In this document: one piece after another, positions 1 through 8,822 of the stretch
Numbering within the stretch: position 1 is the first letter of the stretch
Layout of the letters: every line of letters begins with the position of its first letter
Assembly (NCBI RefSeq): GCF_009017255.1
Contig: NZ_WBZB01000011.1
Location: forward strand, 19,132 to 83,131
Length of the DNA: 64,000 nucleotides
Reading direction: 5' to 3'
Source: Alkaliphilus serpentinus
GTDB taxonomy: Bacteria > Bacillota > Clostridia > Peptostreptococcales > Natronincolaceae
The notes under the pieces: model-generated
What the model saw: only the letters and a program-made list of their open reading frames with translations
What the model was told of the DNA's origin: nothing
Database searches by the model: none
Position numbers and translations under genes: made by a program

Positions 1-70
1 TTTAATCGATTGAACTGGTGAAATTCCAGTATCGACAGTAAAGTCTGGATGGGAGAAGATTTTGAAGCAT
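1..70 (+). promoter_or_regulatory. FMN riboswitch (RFN element), 3' part
   Basis: The window opens inside an RFN element. The conserved 3' portion is visible: GGTGAAATTCC at about 18-28, then CGACAGTAAAGTCTGGATGGGAGAAGA ending near 60, which matches the P5/P6 and P1 closing region of the class in part. The 5' half lies before the window. It sits directly upstream of the riboflavin transporter gene and is followed by a terminator, so FMN should repress ribU by premature termination. Confidence 0.9.
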
Positions 71-79
71 GCTTTTTTG

Positions 80-108
80 CGCCTGAAGAAATCTTTAGGT
101 GTTTTTTT
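80..108 (+). terminator. Expression-platform terminator of the FMN riboswitch
   Basis: A 9-bp stem (80-88 with 93-101, two G-U pairs, loop AAAT) is followed by seven T at 102-108. It lies between the aptamer and ribU, as expected for an attenuating terminator. The SD AGGAGG follows at 138-143. Confidence 0.8.
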
Positions 109-151
109 ATTACATAAAACACCTTATACAAAACTTTAGGAGGTTATATTT

Positions 152-763
152 ATGGAGAGAGCTTCTAGTTATGGTTTTAAAACAAAGTTTACTACTAGAA
201 CCATGGTGAAGGTAGCTGTGTTATCGGTTTTAGCTTATATGTTAATGATGTTGCAATTTCCTATTCCACTATTTCCTGCCTTTTTAAAGGTAGATTTAAG
301 TGATGTACCGGCCTTAGTAGGGGGCTTTGCATTAGGTCCTGTAGCAGCTGTAGCCATCCAGCTGGTGAAGGTGTTGTTGTTCTTTATCACTAGAAGTGAA
401 ACTGGAGGAGTAGGTGAACTAGCAAACTTTATCATAGGTGTGTCTTATATATTACCAGCAACCCTAATATACCAAGCTAGAAAAGAGAAGAAGTTTGCTA
501 TTATTGGTGGAATAACTGGAACCATTACGATGGCTATTGTGGGCGCTTTGGCAAATATCTATATTCTAATACCCTTTTACGCAAACTTTATGCCAATTGA
601 TGCAATAGTAGCTATGGGAACTGCAGTGAACAGCAATATTAACTCTATAAGTACCTTAGCTTTATATGCAATTACTCCCTTTAACTTATTAAAAGGTACA
701 ATAATCACAGTGGTAACATTGTTAATTTACAAGAAAATATCACCGATATTAAAGAATAAGTAA
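152..763 (+). CDS. ribU: Riboflavin ECF transporter substrate-binding subunit RibU
   Basis: This 203-residue, highly hydrophobic protein is the S component of an energy-coupling-factor transporter for riboflavin. It has about five to six membrane segments and the family-typical early segment rich in P and F (residues 31-48) followed by a DLSDVPALVGGFALGP stretch, as in RibU proteins. It binds riboflavin in the membrane and works with the shared EcfA/A'/T module, which is not in this window. An AGGAGG SD lies 8 bases before ATG. The FMN riboswitch directly upstream independently supports the substrate. The gene stands alone and is followed by a terminator hairpin at 812-843. Confidence 0.93.
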   Translation: MERASSYGFKTKFTTRTMVKVAVLSVLAYMLMMLQFPIPLFPAFLKVDLSDVPALVGGFALGPVAAVAIQLVKVLLFFITRSETGGVGELANFIIGVSYILPATLIYQARKEKKFAIIGGITGTITMAIVGALANIYILIPFYANFMPIDAIVAMGTAVNSNINSISTLALYAITPFNLLKGTIITVVTLLIYKKISPILKNK

Positions 764-770
764 AATAATA

Positions 771-1004
771 TTAAATGAAGAATGTTAAATGTTGAATGTT
801 GAGTTAATGAAGAAATTTGCTTAGGCAAATTTCTTTTTTTTTTACCCAGTAAACCCTAGCTATTGATTGAAAGCCTTTAGCTGTTGGAATAACAATATTA
901 AAACATTTTACCCCTATTAAATAAGTTAGTTGATTATAGATTAGGGTTCGTTGCTTTTTTTATAAGACTGTTGGTAATAATTCAACATTTAACATTCAAC
1001 ATTG
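771..1004. repeat. Inverted pair of 7-bp tandem arrays around a terminator hairpin
   Basis: Units TTAAATG, AAGAATG, TTAAATG, TTGAATG, TTGAGTT run at 771-805. The inverted counterpart TTCAACA, TTTAACA, TTCAACA runs at 981-1001. The reverse complement of the right arm closely matches the left arm, so the 230-bp gap looks like an element with inverted heptamer ends. Next to the left arm is the hairpin GAAATTTGC/GCAAATTTC (812-833) followed by ten T. I see no gene in this 369-bp gap; a TATAAT-like box at about 1039-1044 may serve tsaE. Confidence 0.7.
812..843 (+). terminator. Rho-independent terminator after ribU
   Basis: Perfect 9-bp stem 812-820/825-833 with loop TTAG, followed by a run of T at 834-843. 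Confidence 0.85.
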
Positions 1005-1132
1005 TCTTCTATATCTATATTTATTCCCGTCATTGGCTATAATGTAGAAAATATGAAAAAAGGATGGAATTAACAGGGAACTATGCTACAATAGAATATT
1101 GAAGAGAGAATAATAATTTAGTAGGTGAATTT

Positions 1133-1588
1133 ATGAATTGTATAGAAGTAAAAGGATTAGAAAAAACCCAAGAAATAGCCCTCAAGCTAGGACAGAGCTT
1201 AAGAAGGGGAGATATCATATGCCTAACAGGTGACTTGGGTGCAGGAAAAACCACCTTTACCAAAGCCCTTGCTATGGGCCTAGGGGTAACTGATACAGTA
1301 ACAAGTCCAACCTTTACCATCATTCAAGAATATGAAGGTAGACTTCCCCTATATCATTTTGATGTATATAGAATAGATGATCCTCAGGCAATGGAGGATA
1401 TTGGTTTTGATGAATATTTATTTGGCGATGGAGTTTGTGTAATAGAGTGGGCTAATATTATTAAGGAGCTAATACCTAACAATAGCTTATGGATAGAAAT
1501 CTTGGTTAATGGTGAAGAAGAGAGACGCATATACTTTAACTACAGTGTTGGGTACGAAAAAATAATTGAGGAGCTGTTGAAGATATGA
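1133..1588 (+). CDS. tsaE: tRNA t6A37 biosynthesis ATPase TsaE
   Basis: TsaE is the small ATPase that supports the TsaB-TsaD complex in making N6-threonylcarbamoyladenosine at position 37 of ANN-decoding tRNAs. The Walker A motif GDLGAGKTT lies at about residues 34-42 and the TSPTF switch follows at about 58-62. The conserved HFDVYR segment and an IEWA motif near 110 complete the family pattern. At 151 residues it has the usual length. Its end overlaps the tsaB start by four bases, so the two are translationally coupled. tsaD itself is 11 kb downstream. Confidence 0.95.
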   Translation: MNCIEVKGLEKTQEIALKLGQSLRRGDIICLTGDLGAGKTTFTKALAMGLGVTDTVTSPTFTIIQEYEGRLPLYHFDVYRIDDPQAMEDIGFDEYLFGDGVCVIEWANIIKELIPNNSLWIEILVNGEEERRIYFNYSVGYEKIIEELLKI

Positions 1589-2292
1589 AATTACTAGCAC
1601 TGGATACTTCATCAATGGTGGCTACAGTAGCCATTATGGAGGAGGATAAACTTATAGCAGAAACGGTTTTAAATCACAAAAAGACCCACTCAAGTCAATT
1701 GATGCCATTAATAAAAGAGGCCTTGGATAACTGTGGATTAACACCGGCGGATATTGATTATTTTGCTGCCTCCCTAGGTCCAGGTTCCTTTACGGGCTTA
1801 AGAATAGGCATTACCACAATTAAAGCAATGGCACAGGCATTGAATAAACCTGTTGTAGGAGTCTCAACCCTTGATGCCTTGGCCTATAATCTACCCTGTA
1901 GCGAAGGAATCCTCTGTCCGATCATAGATGCACAAAGGGATAATCTCTACACAGCTAGATATAAGTGGAAAAAACAGGAACTCAATAGAATCTCTGACTA
2001 TGACATATTACATATAGATGAACTTATAGATGTTCTAAATAATCAGAATGAAAAGATCATCTTTTTAGGAGATGGTATAAATCAGTTTCAACAAATTTTA
2101 GAAGGCAGCTTAAAGGAGAAGGCTCTCTTCCCCCACAATGCCCTTTCCATTCCTAGGGCTTCTTCAATAGGGGGCTTGGCCTTAATACAAATTAAGGAAG
2201 GGAATGTACAGAAGGCTGAAGAACTCCTTCCTATATACATGAGAAAATCACAAGCAGAAAAGCAATTTGAAGAAAGAATGAGGGAAAAGTAA
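1585..2292 (+). CDS. tsaB: tRNA t6A37 biosynthesis scaffold TsaB
   Basis: TsaB (YeaZ family, ASKHA fold) dimerises with TsaD in the t6A-synthesising complex. The start MKLLALDTSS is the typical phosphate-1 loop, and SLGPGSFTGLRIG at about residues 63-75 is the family signature. The metal-binding histidines of TsaD are absent, as is normal for TsaB. The start overlaps tsaE and the stop is three bases before rimI, which gives the common tsaE-tsaB-rimI order of Firmicutes. Confidence 0.95.
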   Translation: MKLLALDTSSMVATVAIMEEDKLIAETVLNHKKTHSSQLMPLIKEALDNCGLTPADIDYFAASLGPGSFTGLRIGITTIKAMAQALNKPVVGVSTLDALAYNLPCSEGILCPIIDAQRDNLYTARYKWKKQELNRISDYDILHIDELIDVLNNQNEKIIFLGDGINQFQQILEGSLKEKALFPHNALSIPRASSIGGLALIQIKEGNVQKAEELLPIYMRKSQAEKQFEERMREK

Positions 2293-2295
2293 AGG

Positions 2296-2742
2296 ATGGA
2301 GTCTTGTATAATTAGAGGCATGAAGCTTTCGGATATAAATCAAGTTGCCAAAATTGAAGAGGCCTGCTTTGCAGTTCCTTGGACCAAGGCAGCCTTCGAA
2401 AAGGAAATAAGGAGTAATCTGTTGGCTAAATATTATGTAGTATTAATAGACGACAAAATTGTAGCCTATGGGGGTATGTGGCTAATAATGGAGGAAGCCC
2501 ATGTCACCAATATTGCGGTAGATCCATTGGAGCAGGGTAAGGGTTTTGGTAGAAGGTTGACAGAAGAGATGATAGAAGAAGCCAAAGCAATGGGAGCCCT
2601 AAAGATTACCCTTGAGGTTCGAAAAAATAATGTCGTAGCTCAGAATCTATATAAAAGTTTAGGGTTTTTACCCTGTGGAATAAGGCCTGGCTATTATAGT
2701 GATAATGGAGAGGATGCAATCATCATGTGGAAGGATTTATAG
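2296..2742 (+). CDS. rimI: Ribosomal-protein-S18-alanine N-acetyltransferase RimI
   Basis: This 148-residue GNAT-fold acetyltransferase carries motif A, NIAVDPLEQGKGFGRRL, at about residues 70-86, with the acetyl-CoA-binding Q-x-x-G-x-G pattern. It also has the typical late segment with asparagine and tyrosine before GF and the ARPGYY-like IRPGYYSDNGEDA stretch. RimI acetylates the N-terminus of ribosomal protein S18, although clostridial members may have other targets. It is the third gene of the tsaE-tsaB-rimI operon. Confidence 0.9.
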   Translation: MESCIIRGMKLSDINQVAKIEEACFAVPWTKAAFEKEIRSNLLAKYYVVLIDDKIVAYGGMWLIMEEAHVTNIAVDPLEQGKGFGRRLTEEMIEEAKAMGALKITLEVRKNNVVAQNLYKSLGFLPCGIRPGYYSDNGEDAIIMWKDL

Positions 2743-2851
2743 ATATAAAAAAATTATTTTTTATAACTATAAACTTTTCAACGAATTATACGTAAAAATC
2801 TATGAAGTGTATTTTAAAAAAAATTATGATTGAAATATGAGGAGGCTCAAT

Positions 2852-4096
2852 ATGACTAAAAAGGGAAAGAAGAGATTGATAACTGTTATTGTTATCCTTT
2901 TGGTACTAGGGGGAATTTCAGCAGCTGCCGTATCTGCATCTAAAGGGTCAAAGGCGGGTATTACTGTTGATGCTATAACCATTGATAAGGGTGACATTTT
3001 TGTTAAGGTTCCAGCTAATGGAGTGTTGGAAGAGGTTGAAAAAACAATGATATTCCATGAAGGGAATAGTAGAGTCGAGACAATTGAGGTTGAAGTTGGA
3101 GATACGGTGGAAGAAGGCCAAGTACTAGCAACTCTAGATACAGCTGAAATGGGTAATCAACTTGAAATAGCTGAAGTTCAGTTGGAAATGGAAAGAATTA
3201 GTTTAGTAAAGCTAGAAGAAGCCAGGGTGGAGGCTATGAAGGATCTAGAGAAAAATATACAGGATGCAGAGGCCCTATTAGAAAGAAACAAAGAGATTTA
3301 TAACAGCGGTGGGATTTCTAAGGTGGAACTTGAAAACAGTGAGAAGAGCTACTCAGAGCTTATGGATACATATCAACAATATGAAGAGAATAGTGATTCT
3401 ATGTACTTTGATATAGAGAGATTAAAAAAGCAGATTAGGGTATCAGAGCTCAATATTCAGGATATTAAAAGGAATATAACTAAAATGGAAGAAGCTATTG
3501 TTGCTACGGTTTCTGGTACCATTACCCAGGTGAATCTTCAACAAGGAGCAATTACGAATCCTGCCCAGCCTGGATTTGTAATATCTGATACGAATAATCT
3601 TGAGATCCAAATACATGTAAACGAATATGACATTAATAAGGTGAAGTTGGGGCAAAAGGTTGAGATAGAAGCAGAGGCATTACCATCGGTTGTATTCAAT
3701 GGCGTTGTTGAAAAAATCTCACCTGTCGCAACCAGAATGGCATCTGGTCAAACCAGTGAAACCGTTGTATTGGTGACAATTAAGGTTTCAGATCAGCACG
3801 AAATGCTTAAACCAGGATTTTCAGCAAAGACTCGAATTATCAGCGAAGAAAAATTGGATACAATTGTCGTACCCTTTGACTCAATTGTATATGAGCAAGA
3901 TAACCTAGAAGTGAAATATGTTTTTGTAGTTGCAAATGATAAGCTGGAGAAAAGAGAGATTAAAACAGGAGTTGAATCTGATTTCCACGTGGAAGTAGCT
4001 GAAGGCTTAGAGGTAGGAGATAAGATTGTTCAAAGACCCACCACCAGCCTTAAAGAGGGAACAACCGTTATGGTACGGGAAGTAGAAAATAAATAA
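2852..4096 (+). CDS. HlyD/MacA-type membrane fusion (adaptor) protein
   Basis: The adaptor subunit of a tripartite-type ABC exporter. One N-terminal membrane anchor (about residues 7-30) is followed by a lipoyl/barrel-sandwich half, then a long coiled coil (about 100-215) and the second lipoyl half beginning ATVSGTITQVN. A beta-barrel and a C-terminal membrane-proximal domain end the protein. The start at 2852 is preferred over the ATG at 2837 because AGGAGG (2838-2843) would lie inside the longer version and is six bases before ATG 2852. It heads a set with two MacB-like permeases and ATPase genes. The cargo cannot be told from sequence. Confidence 0.88.
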   Translation: MTKKGKKRLITVIVILLVLGGISAAAVSASKGSKAGITVDAITIDKGDIFVKVPANGVLEEVEKTMIFHEGNSRVETIEVEVGDTVEEGQVLATLDTAEMGNQLEIAEVQLEMERISLVKLEEARVEAMKDLEKNIQDAEALLERNKEIYNSGGISKVELENSEKSYSELMDTYQQYEENSDSMYFDIERLKKQIRVSELNIQDIKRNITKMEEAIVATVSGTITQVNLQQGAITNPAQPGFVISDTNNLEIQIHVNEYDINKVKLGQKVEIEAEALPSVVFNGVVEKISPVATRMASGQTSETVVLVTIKVSDQHEMLKPGFSAKTRIISEEKLDTIVVPFDSIVYEQDNLEVKYVFVVANDKLEKREIKTGVESDFHVEVAEGLEVGDKIVQRPTTSLKEGTTVMVREVENK

Positions 4097-4113
4097 GCAA
4101 GGAAGGTAGTCCT

Positions 4114-5319
4114 ATGAATTTCCTAGAGAATATTCGTTTAGCCCTATCCTCCATTAAAGCCAGTAAAATGAGAACATTTTTAACAATGCTTGGGATAATA
4201 ATTGGCATTGCGGCGGTTGTAACAATATCGGCCATTGGAAATGGAGGAAAGTATCAAATTCAAAAGAGTCTTGAACAGTTTGGCACCAATAGATTAATGG
4301 TGTATATGAATTGGAATGACCAGAAAAGCTTTAGTAGTCGGGATTATTTAACCGATAGGGATGTCGAAGCAATAAGGAACATAAAAGGTATAGAGGCAAT
4401 ATCACCAATTTACGAGGATTATTCTTCCTTAAGAATTTTAGATAAAACCATAGATGTGATATTGATAGGCTCCAATAGCGAAACAGATGTAATAAACAAT
4501 GTTGAAATGATATCAGGAAGATTTATTTCCCAACAGGATGTGGATAATCATAACTACTCTATTGTAATCTCTCAAAAAGAAGCAAAGGAGCTATTTGGTC
4601 AACAGGATGTTTTGGGTGAGAAGGTAACCATGAACTCCTATGTAGGACCTGTGGATTTCACAATTGTGGGGGTTTATCATCACGAGGATAGCCCCTTTGG
4701 CGGAAATGTCAATGGGGGAAGGGGTCAAATATATGTACCCATAAAAACCATTATGAGGCTTTACAATCAGACCACCTACTATGGAATTAACTTAAAAATA
4801 GAGGATCGTAATGAGATGGATGCCATTGGTCAACAGGTATTAGCCCTGTTAAATAGATTACACAATAGCCAAGACAAATACATGACTTTTAATCTTGAGG
4901 AGGCTATGGAGACAGTTAATGGTGTTATTTCCACCATTACAATGGTCCTAGCCATGATAGCAGGAATAGCCCTTCTAGTTGGTGGCATTGGTATAATGAA
5001 TATCATGTTGGTTACTGTAACAGAAAGAATCAGGGAAATAGGTGTAAAGAAGGCCATAGGAGCTAAAAGACAGGTCATATTGTTACAGTTTTTAACAGAA
5101 TCCGCACTAATCTCATTAGTGGGAGGAATAGTGGGTATAGTACTTGGTTTTGCCTTTGCCAGCCTAGCTTCAGCCCTATTAAAGATGCCACCACAGATAA
5201 GCATCGCCGAGGTACTATTGGCTGCTGGTTTAGCAATATTTGTGGGAATATTGTTTGGCGTCTATCCAGCCAGTAGAGCTTCTAAGTTAGATCCTATTGA
5301 AGCACTAAGATATGAGTAA
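4114..5319 (+). CDS. MacB-like FtsX-domain ABC permease 1
   Basis: A 401-residue permease without an ATPase domain. The N-terminal membrane segment includes the SKMRTFLTMLGIIIGIAAV pattern typical of MacB/LolC permeases. A large extracytoplasmic MacB_PCD domain spans about residues 45-265, and three C-terminal membrane segments carry the FtsX signature GGIGIMNIMLVTVTER. It ends in SRASKLDPIEALRYE, the family tail. It follows the adaptor by 17 bases and precedes a paralogous permease, suggesting a heterodimeric membrane part. Confidence 0.92.
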   Translation: MNFLENIRLALSSIKASKMRTFLTMLGIIIGIAAVVTISAIGNGGKYQIQKSLEQFGTNRLMVYMNWNDQKSFSSRDYLTDRDVEAIRNIKGIEAISPIYEDYSSLRILDKTIDVILIGSNSETDVINNVEMISGRFISQQDVDNHNYSIVISQKEAKELFGQQDVLGEKVTMNSYVGPVDFTIVGVYHHEDSPFGGNVNGGRGQIYVPIKTIMRLYNQTTYYGINLKIEDRNEMDAIGQQVLALLNRLHNSQDKYMTFNLEEAMETVNGVISTITMVLAMIAGIALLVGGIGIMNIMLVTVTERIREIGVKKAIGAKRQVILLQFLTESALISLVGGIVGIVLGFAFASLASALLKMPPQISIAEVLLAAGLAIFVGILFGVYPASRASKLDPIEALRYE

Positions 5320-5346
5320 TGATAGAAAGTAATGAGGATGATAAAA

Positions 5347-6552
5347 ATGGTACTAATAGAAATTTTGAAGGTATCTGTTCAAAATATATGGTCTAATAAA
5401 ATGAGGTCTATCCTTACAATGCTGGGCTTAATCATCGGAATAATGGCTGTAGTTATTATCACCACCTTAGGAAATGCAGCTCAGGCTGATATTTATAGCG
5501 CTTTTAATGAAGAGGGTAAGGGTAAGATTAATATCAACTTAAATTACAACACAGAAAGACCTGTTCAATATAGAGACTTCTTTACAGAGGATGATGTTTC
5601 AGCTGTAGATAGCCATGAAGATGTACTGGCAGCTTCCGCGGAAATTACTAGATGGGTTACCCTAAACTACGGAAATGAAGAGACCACCATAAATCTATTA
5701 GGGGTCAACAGTAATTACAACGAGGTTGAAAGCATTGAGGTGTCTAGGGGTAGATTCCTAACAGAAGAGGATGTTAGGGGTAGAAGAAATGTGATTATTA
5801 TTGATGAACGTACCGCAATGACTTTATTTGATACCTTAGATTGTATAGGTGAAAAGATCAGCGTGACAACAGGATATTTTACAGCCGAGCTAATGGTGGT
5901 TGGTGTCGATAAGCTTTCAGATTCGGCTATTTTAAATATGGCTATGGGTAACTACGGCTATGGGTATACACCGATAACCATTGCATCCAGAATGTATTAC
6001 ACAGATCGTTACCCAAGACTAATGGTTCATGTAAATGAGCTAGTGGATGTTGATTCAGCAGGGGGAAGAATACTAACCCTTCTTGAAAGAAGAAATAAAG
6101 ACTCTGAAATATATCGAGTGAGTAATCGAGAATCAGAGTTTAAACAGGTTAATCAAGTAATAAACACTTTAACCACAATTATATCAGGAATTGCAGCCAT
6201 TTCCCTTCTAGTTGGAGGAATTGGTATTATGAACATTATGCTGGTTTCGGTAACGGAAAGAACTCGAGAAGTGGGAATTAAAAAAGCTATTGGGGCCAAA
6301 AGGGGCGTAATTCTATTGCAGTTCCTGCTGGAGGCGATCATATTGTCGGTTTTAGGTGGATTATTGGGTCTAGCCATTGGCTCGGCCATAGGGTATGGTA
6401 TGGTTAGTATGTTCAAACTCCCCTTTATCATATCAAGCAATAGTATTACAATGGCCTTTATCTTCTCCATTTTAGTTGGAGTGATATTTGGTGTTTATCC
6501 AGCCAATAAAGCCTCTAAGATGGATCCGATTAATGCCCTAAGGTATGAGTAG
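5347..6552 (+). CDS. MacB-like FtsX-domain ABC permease 2
   Basis: A paralogue of the preceding permease with the same plan: N-terminal segment with NKMRSILTMLGLIIGIMAV, a periplasmic-type MacB_PCD domain and three C-terminal helices with GGIGIMNIMLVSVTERTREVG and the SKMDPINALRYE tail. Several starts are possible. ATG 5347 is chosen because GAGG at 5334-5337 then falls at an SD distance; ATG 5332 would have none. The two tandem permeases differ mainly in the extracytoplasmic domain, so a heterodimer is likely. Confidence 0.88.
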   Translation: MVLIEILKVSVQNIWSNKMRSILTMLGLIIGIMAVVIITTLGNAAQADIYSAFNEEGKGKININLNYNTERPVQYRDFFTEDDVSAVDSHEDVLAASAEITRWVTLNYGNEETTINLLGVNSNYNEVESIEVSRGRFLTEEDVRGRRNVIIIDERTAMTLFDTLDCIGEKISVTTGYFTAELMVVGVDKLSDSAILNMAMGNYGYGYTPITIASRMYYTDRYPRLMVHVNELVDVDSAGGRILTLLERRNKDSEIYRVSNRESEFKQVNQVINTLTTIISGIAAISLLVGGIGIMNIMLVSVTERTREVGIKKAIGAKRGVILLQFLLEAIILSVLGGLLGLAIGSAIGYGMVSMFKLPFIISSNSITMAFIFSILVGVIFGVYPANKASKMDPINALRYE

Positions 6553-6570
6553 GGAAAGATCAGAGATTAA

Positions 6571-6644
6571 GTAATAAGGAATAGGTAATAGGTGAAAGAC
6601 CAGTGAAAAGTGAAAAGTTAAAAATGAAAAGTGAAAAATGAAAA
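6571..6644 (+). repeat. Two adjacent 7-bp tandem arrays (GTAATAG type, GTGAAAA type)
   Basis: Units GTAATAA, GGAATAG, GTAATAG, GTGAAAG at 6571-6598 are followed, after a short gap, by six units of GTGAAAA/GTTAAAA/ATGAAAA at 6603-6644. The 7-bp register is exact. The gap 6553-6848 holds no gene; it splits the exporter permeases from their ATPase. Confidence 0.85.
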
Positions 6645-6848
6645 CAGGAAATTAGAAAATATGCAGATAACCAACAGCTTGTCTGTTGTGTTAGTCCCTT
6701 AGTTAGAAATCGATAATTCATTACAATCATTTTATGGTGATACATGAATTATGAGATTTTTTACTTCCTTAAATAAAGCATATCAAATTAACCAGTGAGT
6801 TAATTAGTGAAAATCCCTTGCTGGGAAGGGAAAGGAATGGTTTATAAA

Positions 6849-7556
6849 ATGATAGAGATCAAGAATTTATCAAAGATATACAAAACGGGTAATATCTCTG
6901 TAACGGCTCTAAAGAATGTTACTCTTAAGATTGAAAAGGGAGAGTTTGTAGGTATCATGGGTCCCTCTGGCTCGGGAAAATCCACCTTTATGAATATAAT
7001 TGGATGTTTGGATAGACCAACCTCTGGATTATATGTTTTGGATGATAAGACAATAGAAAACATGTCAGATAATGAATTGGCTGAAGTAAGGAACAATAAA
7101 ATTGGGTTTGTATTTCAATCCTTCAATTTACTGCCTAGAACCAGTGCCCTTAAGAATGTTGAGCTTCCTATGGTGTATGCAAAGGTAAGTGCAAAGGAAA
7201 GAAGAAGTAGAGCCCTTGAGGCCCTCGATTGGGTTGGTCTTGGCGATAGAACTCATCATAACCCCAATGAACTATCAGGGGGGCAAAAACAGAGGGTTGC
7301 CATTGCAAGATCCCTTGTAAACCAACCTGCCATCATTCTTGCTGATGAGCCTACTGGTAATCTCGATACTAAATCAGGTGAAGAGGTTATGGAGATCTTT
7401 AAGAAGCTTAACAAGGATGGAGTTACGATTATATTAGTAACCCATGAAAGGGATATAGCCGAACAATCAAAAAGGATTGTAACCTTTAGAGATGGTGAAA
7501 TAATCAGTGACGAATTAAACGATAGGGAGGCAAAATTAAAAAGTGATCCAGCTTAA
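6849..7556 (+). CDS. MacB/LolD-type ABC exporter ATPase
   Basis: A complete nucleotide-binding domain: Walker [11 protein letters not shown]-loop at FQSFNLL, signature [15 protein letters not shown], Walker [12 protein letters not shown] and the switch histidine in VTHE. It should energise the two FtsX-type permeases upstream. The start at ATG 6849 gives the usual N-terminus [14 protein letters not shown]; an in-frame ATG at 6837 and a GTG at 6807 are less likely. It is separated from the permeases by the heptamer arrays and overlaps the next gene by 14 bases. Confidence 0.93.
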   Translation: MIEIKNLSKIYKTGNISVTALKNVTLKIEKGEFVGIMGPSGSGKSTFMNIIGCLDRPTSGLYVLDDKTIENMSDNELAEVRNNKIGFVFQSFNLLPRTSALKNVELPMVYAKVSAKERRSRALEALDWVGLGDRTHHNPNELSGGQKQRVAIARSLVNQPAIILADEPTGNLDTKSGEEVMEIFKKLNKDGVTIILVTHERDIAEQSKRIVTFRDGEIISDELNDREAKLKSDPA

Positions 7557-8169
7557 AGATTTGAGCCTAATAAAAGATAATGATTATTTATTAAAGAATA
7601 TCAATCTATCTGTTGACGAAAATGAAGTATATCTGTTGAAGGGCCTAGGTATTGAAAACCTTAAGGCCCTTTATGGTCTGTTAGAAGGAAGATTGATTCC
7701 CAGTGAAGGAGATTATTTTTTTGAGGGCAGAAAATTCTACCAATTATCAAATTTAGAAAAAGCATTTATGCGGAAGAATACCATCATTAATTTGTTAGAT
7801 TCGGCATTTTATAATGGAGAATTTACTGTACAGAAAAATTTACAACAGCAATTGAAAAGAAGTGGACTATATCCAACTAAGTGGAAAGCACTAATTAATG
7901 AAACCCTCTCGCAATTGGAGATTCAAACCATTGCAGATAAAAAGGGAGATGAACTAACCCCCCTTCAACTAATGAAAGCAAAGATAGCAAAGGGAGCAGT
8001 GGTAAAGCCAAAAGTCCTATTAATAGCTGCAGGTGAATATTTAACTGATGGGGGACAACAGTTAAAAGGAATTTTATTAGAAATCAAGAAAAAAGGAATT
8101 TCTGTAATTTATGCAGAAATTAAAAATATGCAGTGTATAGGGGAATTGATAGAAGTAATTATGCTTTAA
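7543..8169 (+). CDS. Degenerate ABC-ATPase-like protein, probably inactive
   Basis: The 208-residue product follows the outline of an ABC nucleotide-binding domain ([24 protein letters not shown], then the fold's later strands) but every catalytic motif is gone. The Walker A site reads [15 protein letters not shown], with no G-x-x-x-x-G-K-S/T; the signature site reads [14 protein letters not shown] instead of LSGGQ; Walker B reads [11 protein letters not shown], without the D-E pair. The start, GTG, lies inside the true ATPase gene, so they are coupled. It may be a regulatory pseudo-ATPase of the exporter. A gene in slow decay is the alternative, but the frame is intact. Confidence 0.7.
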   Translation: MIQLKDLSLIKDNDYLLKNINLSVDENEVYLLKGLGIENLKALYGLLEGRLIPSEGDYFFEGRKFYQLSNLEKAFMRKNTIINLLDSAFYNGEFTVQKNLQQQLKRSGLYPTKWKALINETLSQLEIQTIADKKGDELTPLQLMKAKIAKGAVVKPKVLLIAAGEYLTDGGQQLKGILLEIKKKGISVIYAEIKNMQCIGELIEVIML

Positions 8170-8243
8170 AAAAAGATTTTGAAAATTATAGACTATTTTT
8201 AACAGAATCCGTATATTAGTATGAGGGAAAAGAGGTGGTTATA

Positions 8244-8822
8244 TTGCAGGACACAGATTATAGTATTGTACAAAGGATACTAGAGGGAGATAGTAATGCC
8301 TTTAGTGAAATCGTGAATAACTATAAAAAGGCAGTCTTCTCATTATGCTACAGAATGGTACATAATCAAGAGGAGGCAGAGGATTTAGCCCAGGAGGTCT
8401 TTATTAAGGCCTATAACCATCTAAGCAAGTATAACCCTCAATTCAAATTTTCAACCTGGATTTTAAAAATAGCTACGAATACCACCATAGATTTTGTTAG
8501 AAAGAAAAAGGTAGAGACATTGCCCCTAGATGAAGAAATTTCAACAAAGCAGGAAGGGGCAAGCGCAGAGATAATCTTTTTTCATAAAGAGAATAAGAAA
8601 ACAATTGAAGATGCAATCAAGGCCCTCCCCATCGAGTATAGATCATTGATAGTACTTTTTCACCAAAATGGATTAAGTTACAATGAGATCAGTGAGCACC
8701 TGAATATACCATTATCAAAGGTGAAAAACAGACTCCATAGGGCCAGAAGTATACTTAAAGACACTTTACAAAATGTTAAGAAGGAGGAATCACAATGGAC
8801 TGCCAAGCAAGTACAAATTTAA
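8244..8822 (+). CDS. ECF-type RNA polymerase sigma factor
   Basis: A sigma-70 family factor of the extracytoplasmic-function group. Region 2 (about residues 10-80) has the typical core DLAQEVFIKAY and FSTWILKIATN motifs. Region 4 (about 125-185) has the helix-turn-helix LSYNEISEHLNIPLSKVKNRLHRAR. The TTG at 8244 is chosen since the SD AGAGGTGG (8231-8238) overlaps the alternative GTG at 8235. The stop overlaps the anti-sigma gene by 28 bases. A CGTATA box at about 8209-8214 resembles ECF -10 elements, but I see no convincing -35. Confidence 0.93.
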   Translation: MQDTDYSIVQRILEGDSNAFSEIVNNYKKAVFSLCYRMVHNQEEAEDLAQEVFIKAYNHLSKYNPQFKFSTWILKIATNTTIDFVRKKKVETLPLDEEISTKQEGASAEIIFFHKENKKTIEDAIKALPIEYRSLIVLFHQNGLSYNEISEHLNIPLSKVKNRLHRARSILKDTLQNVKKEESQWTAKQVQI

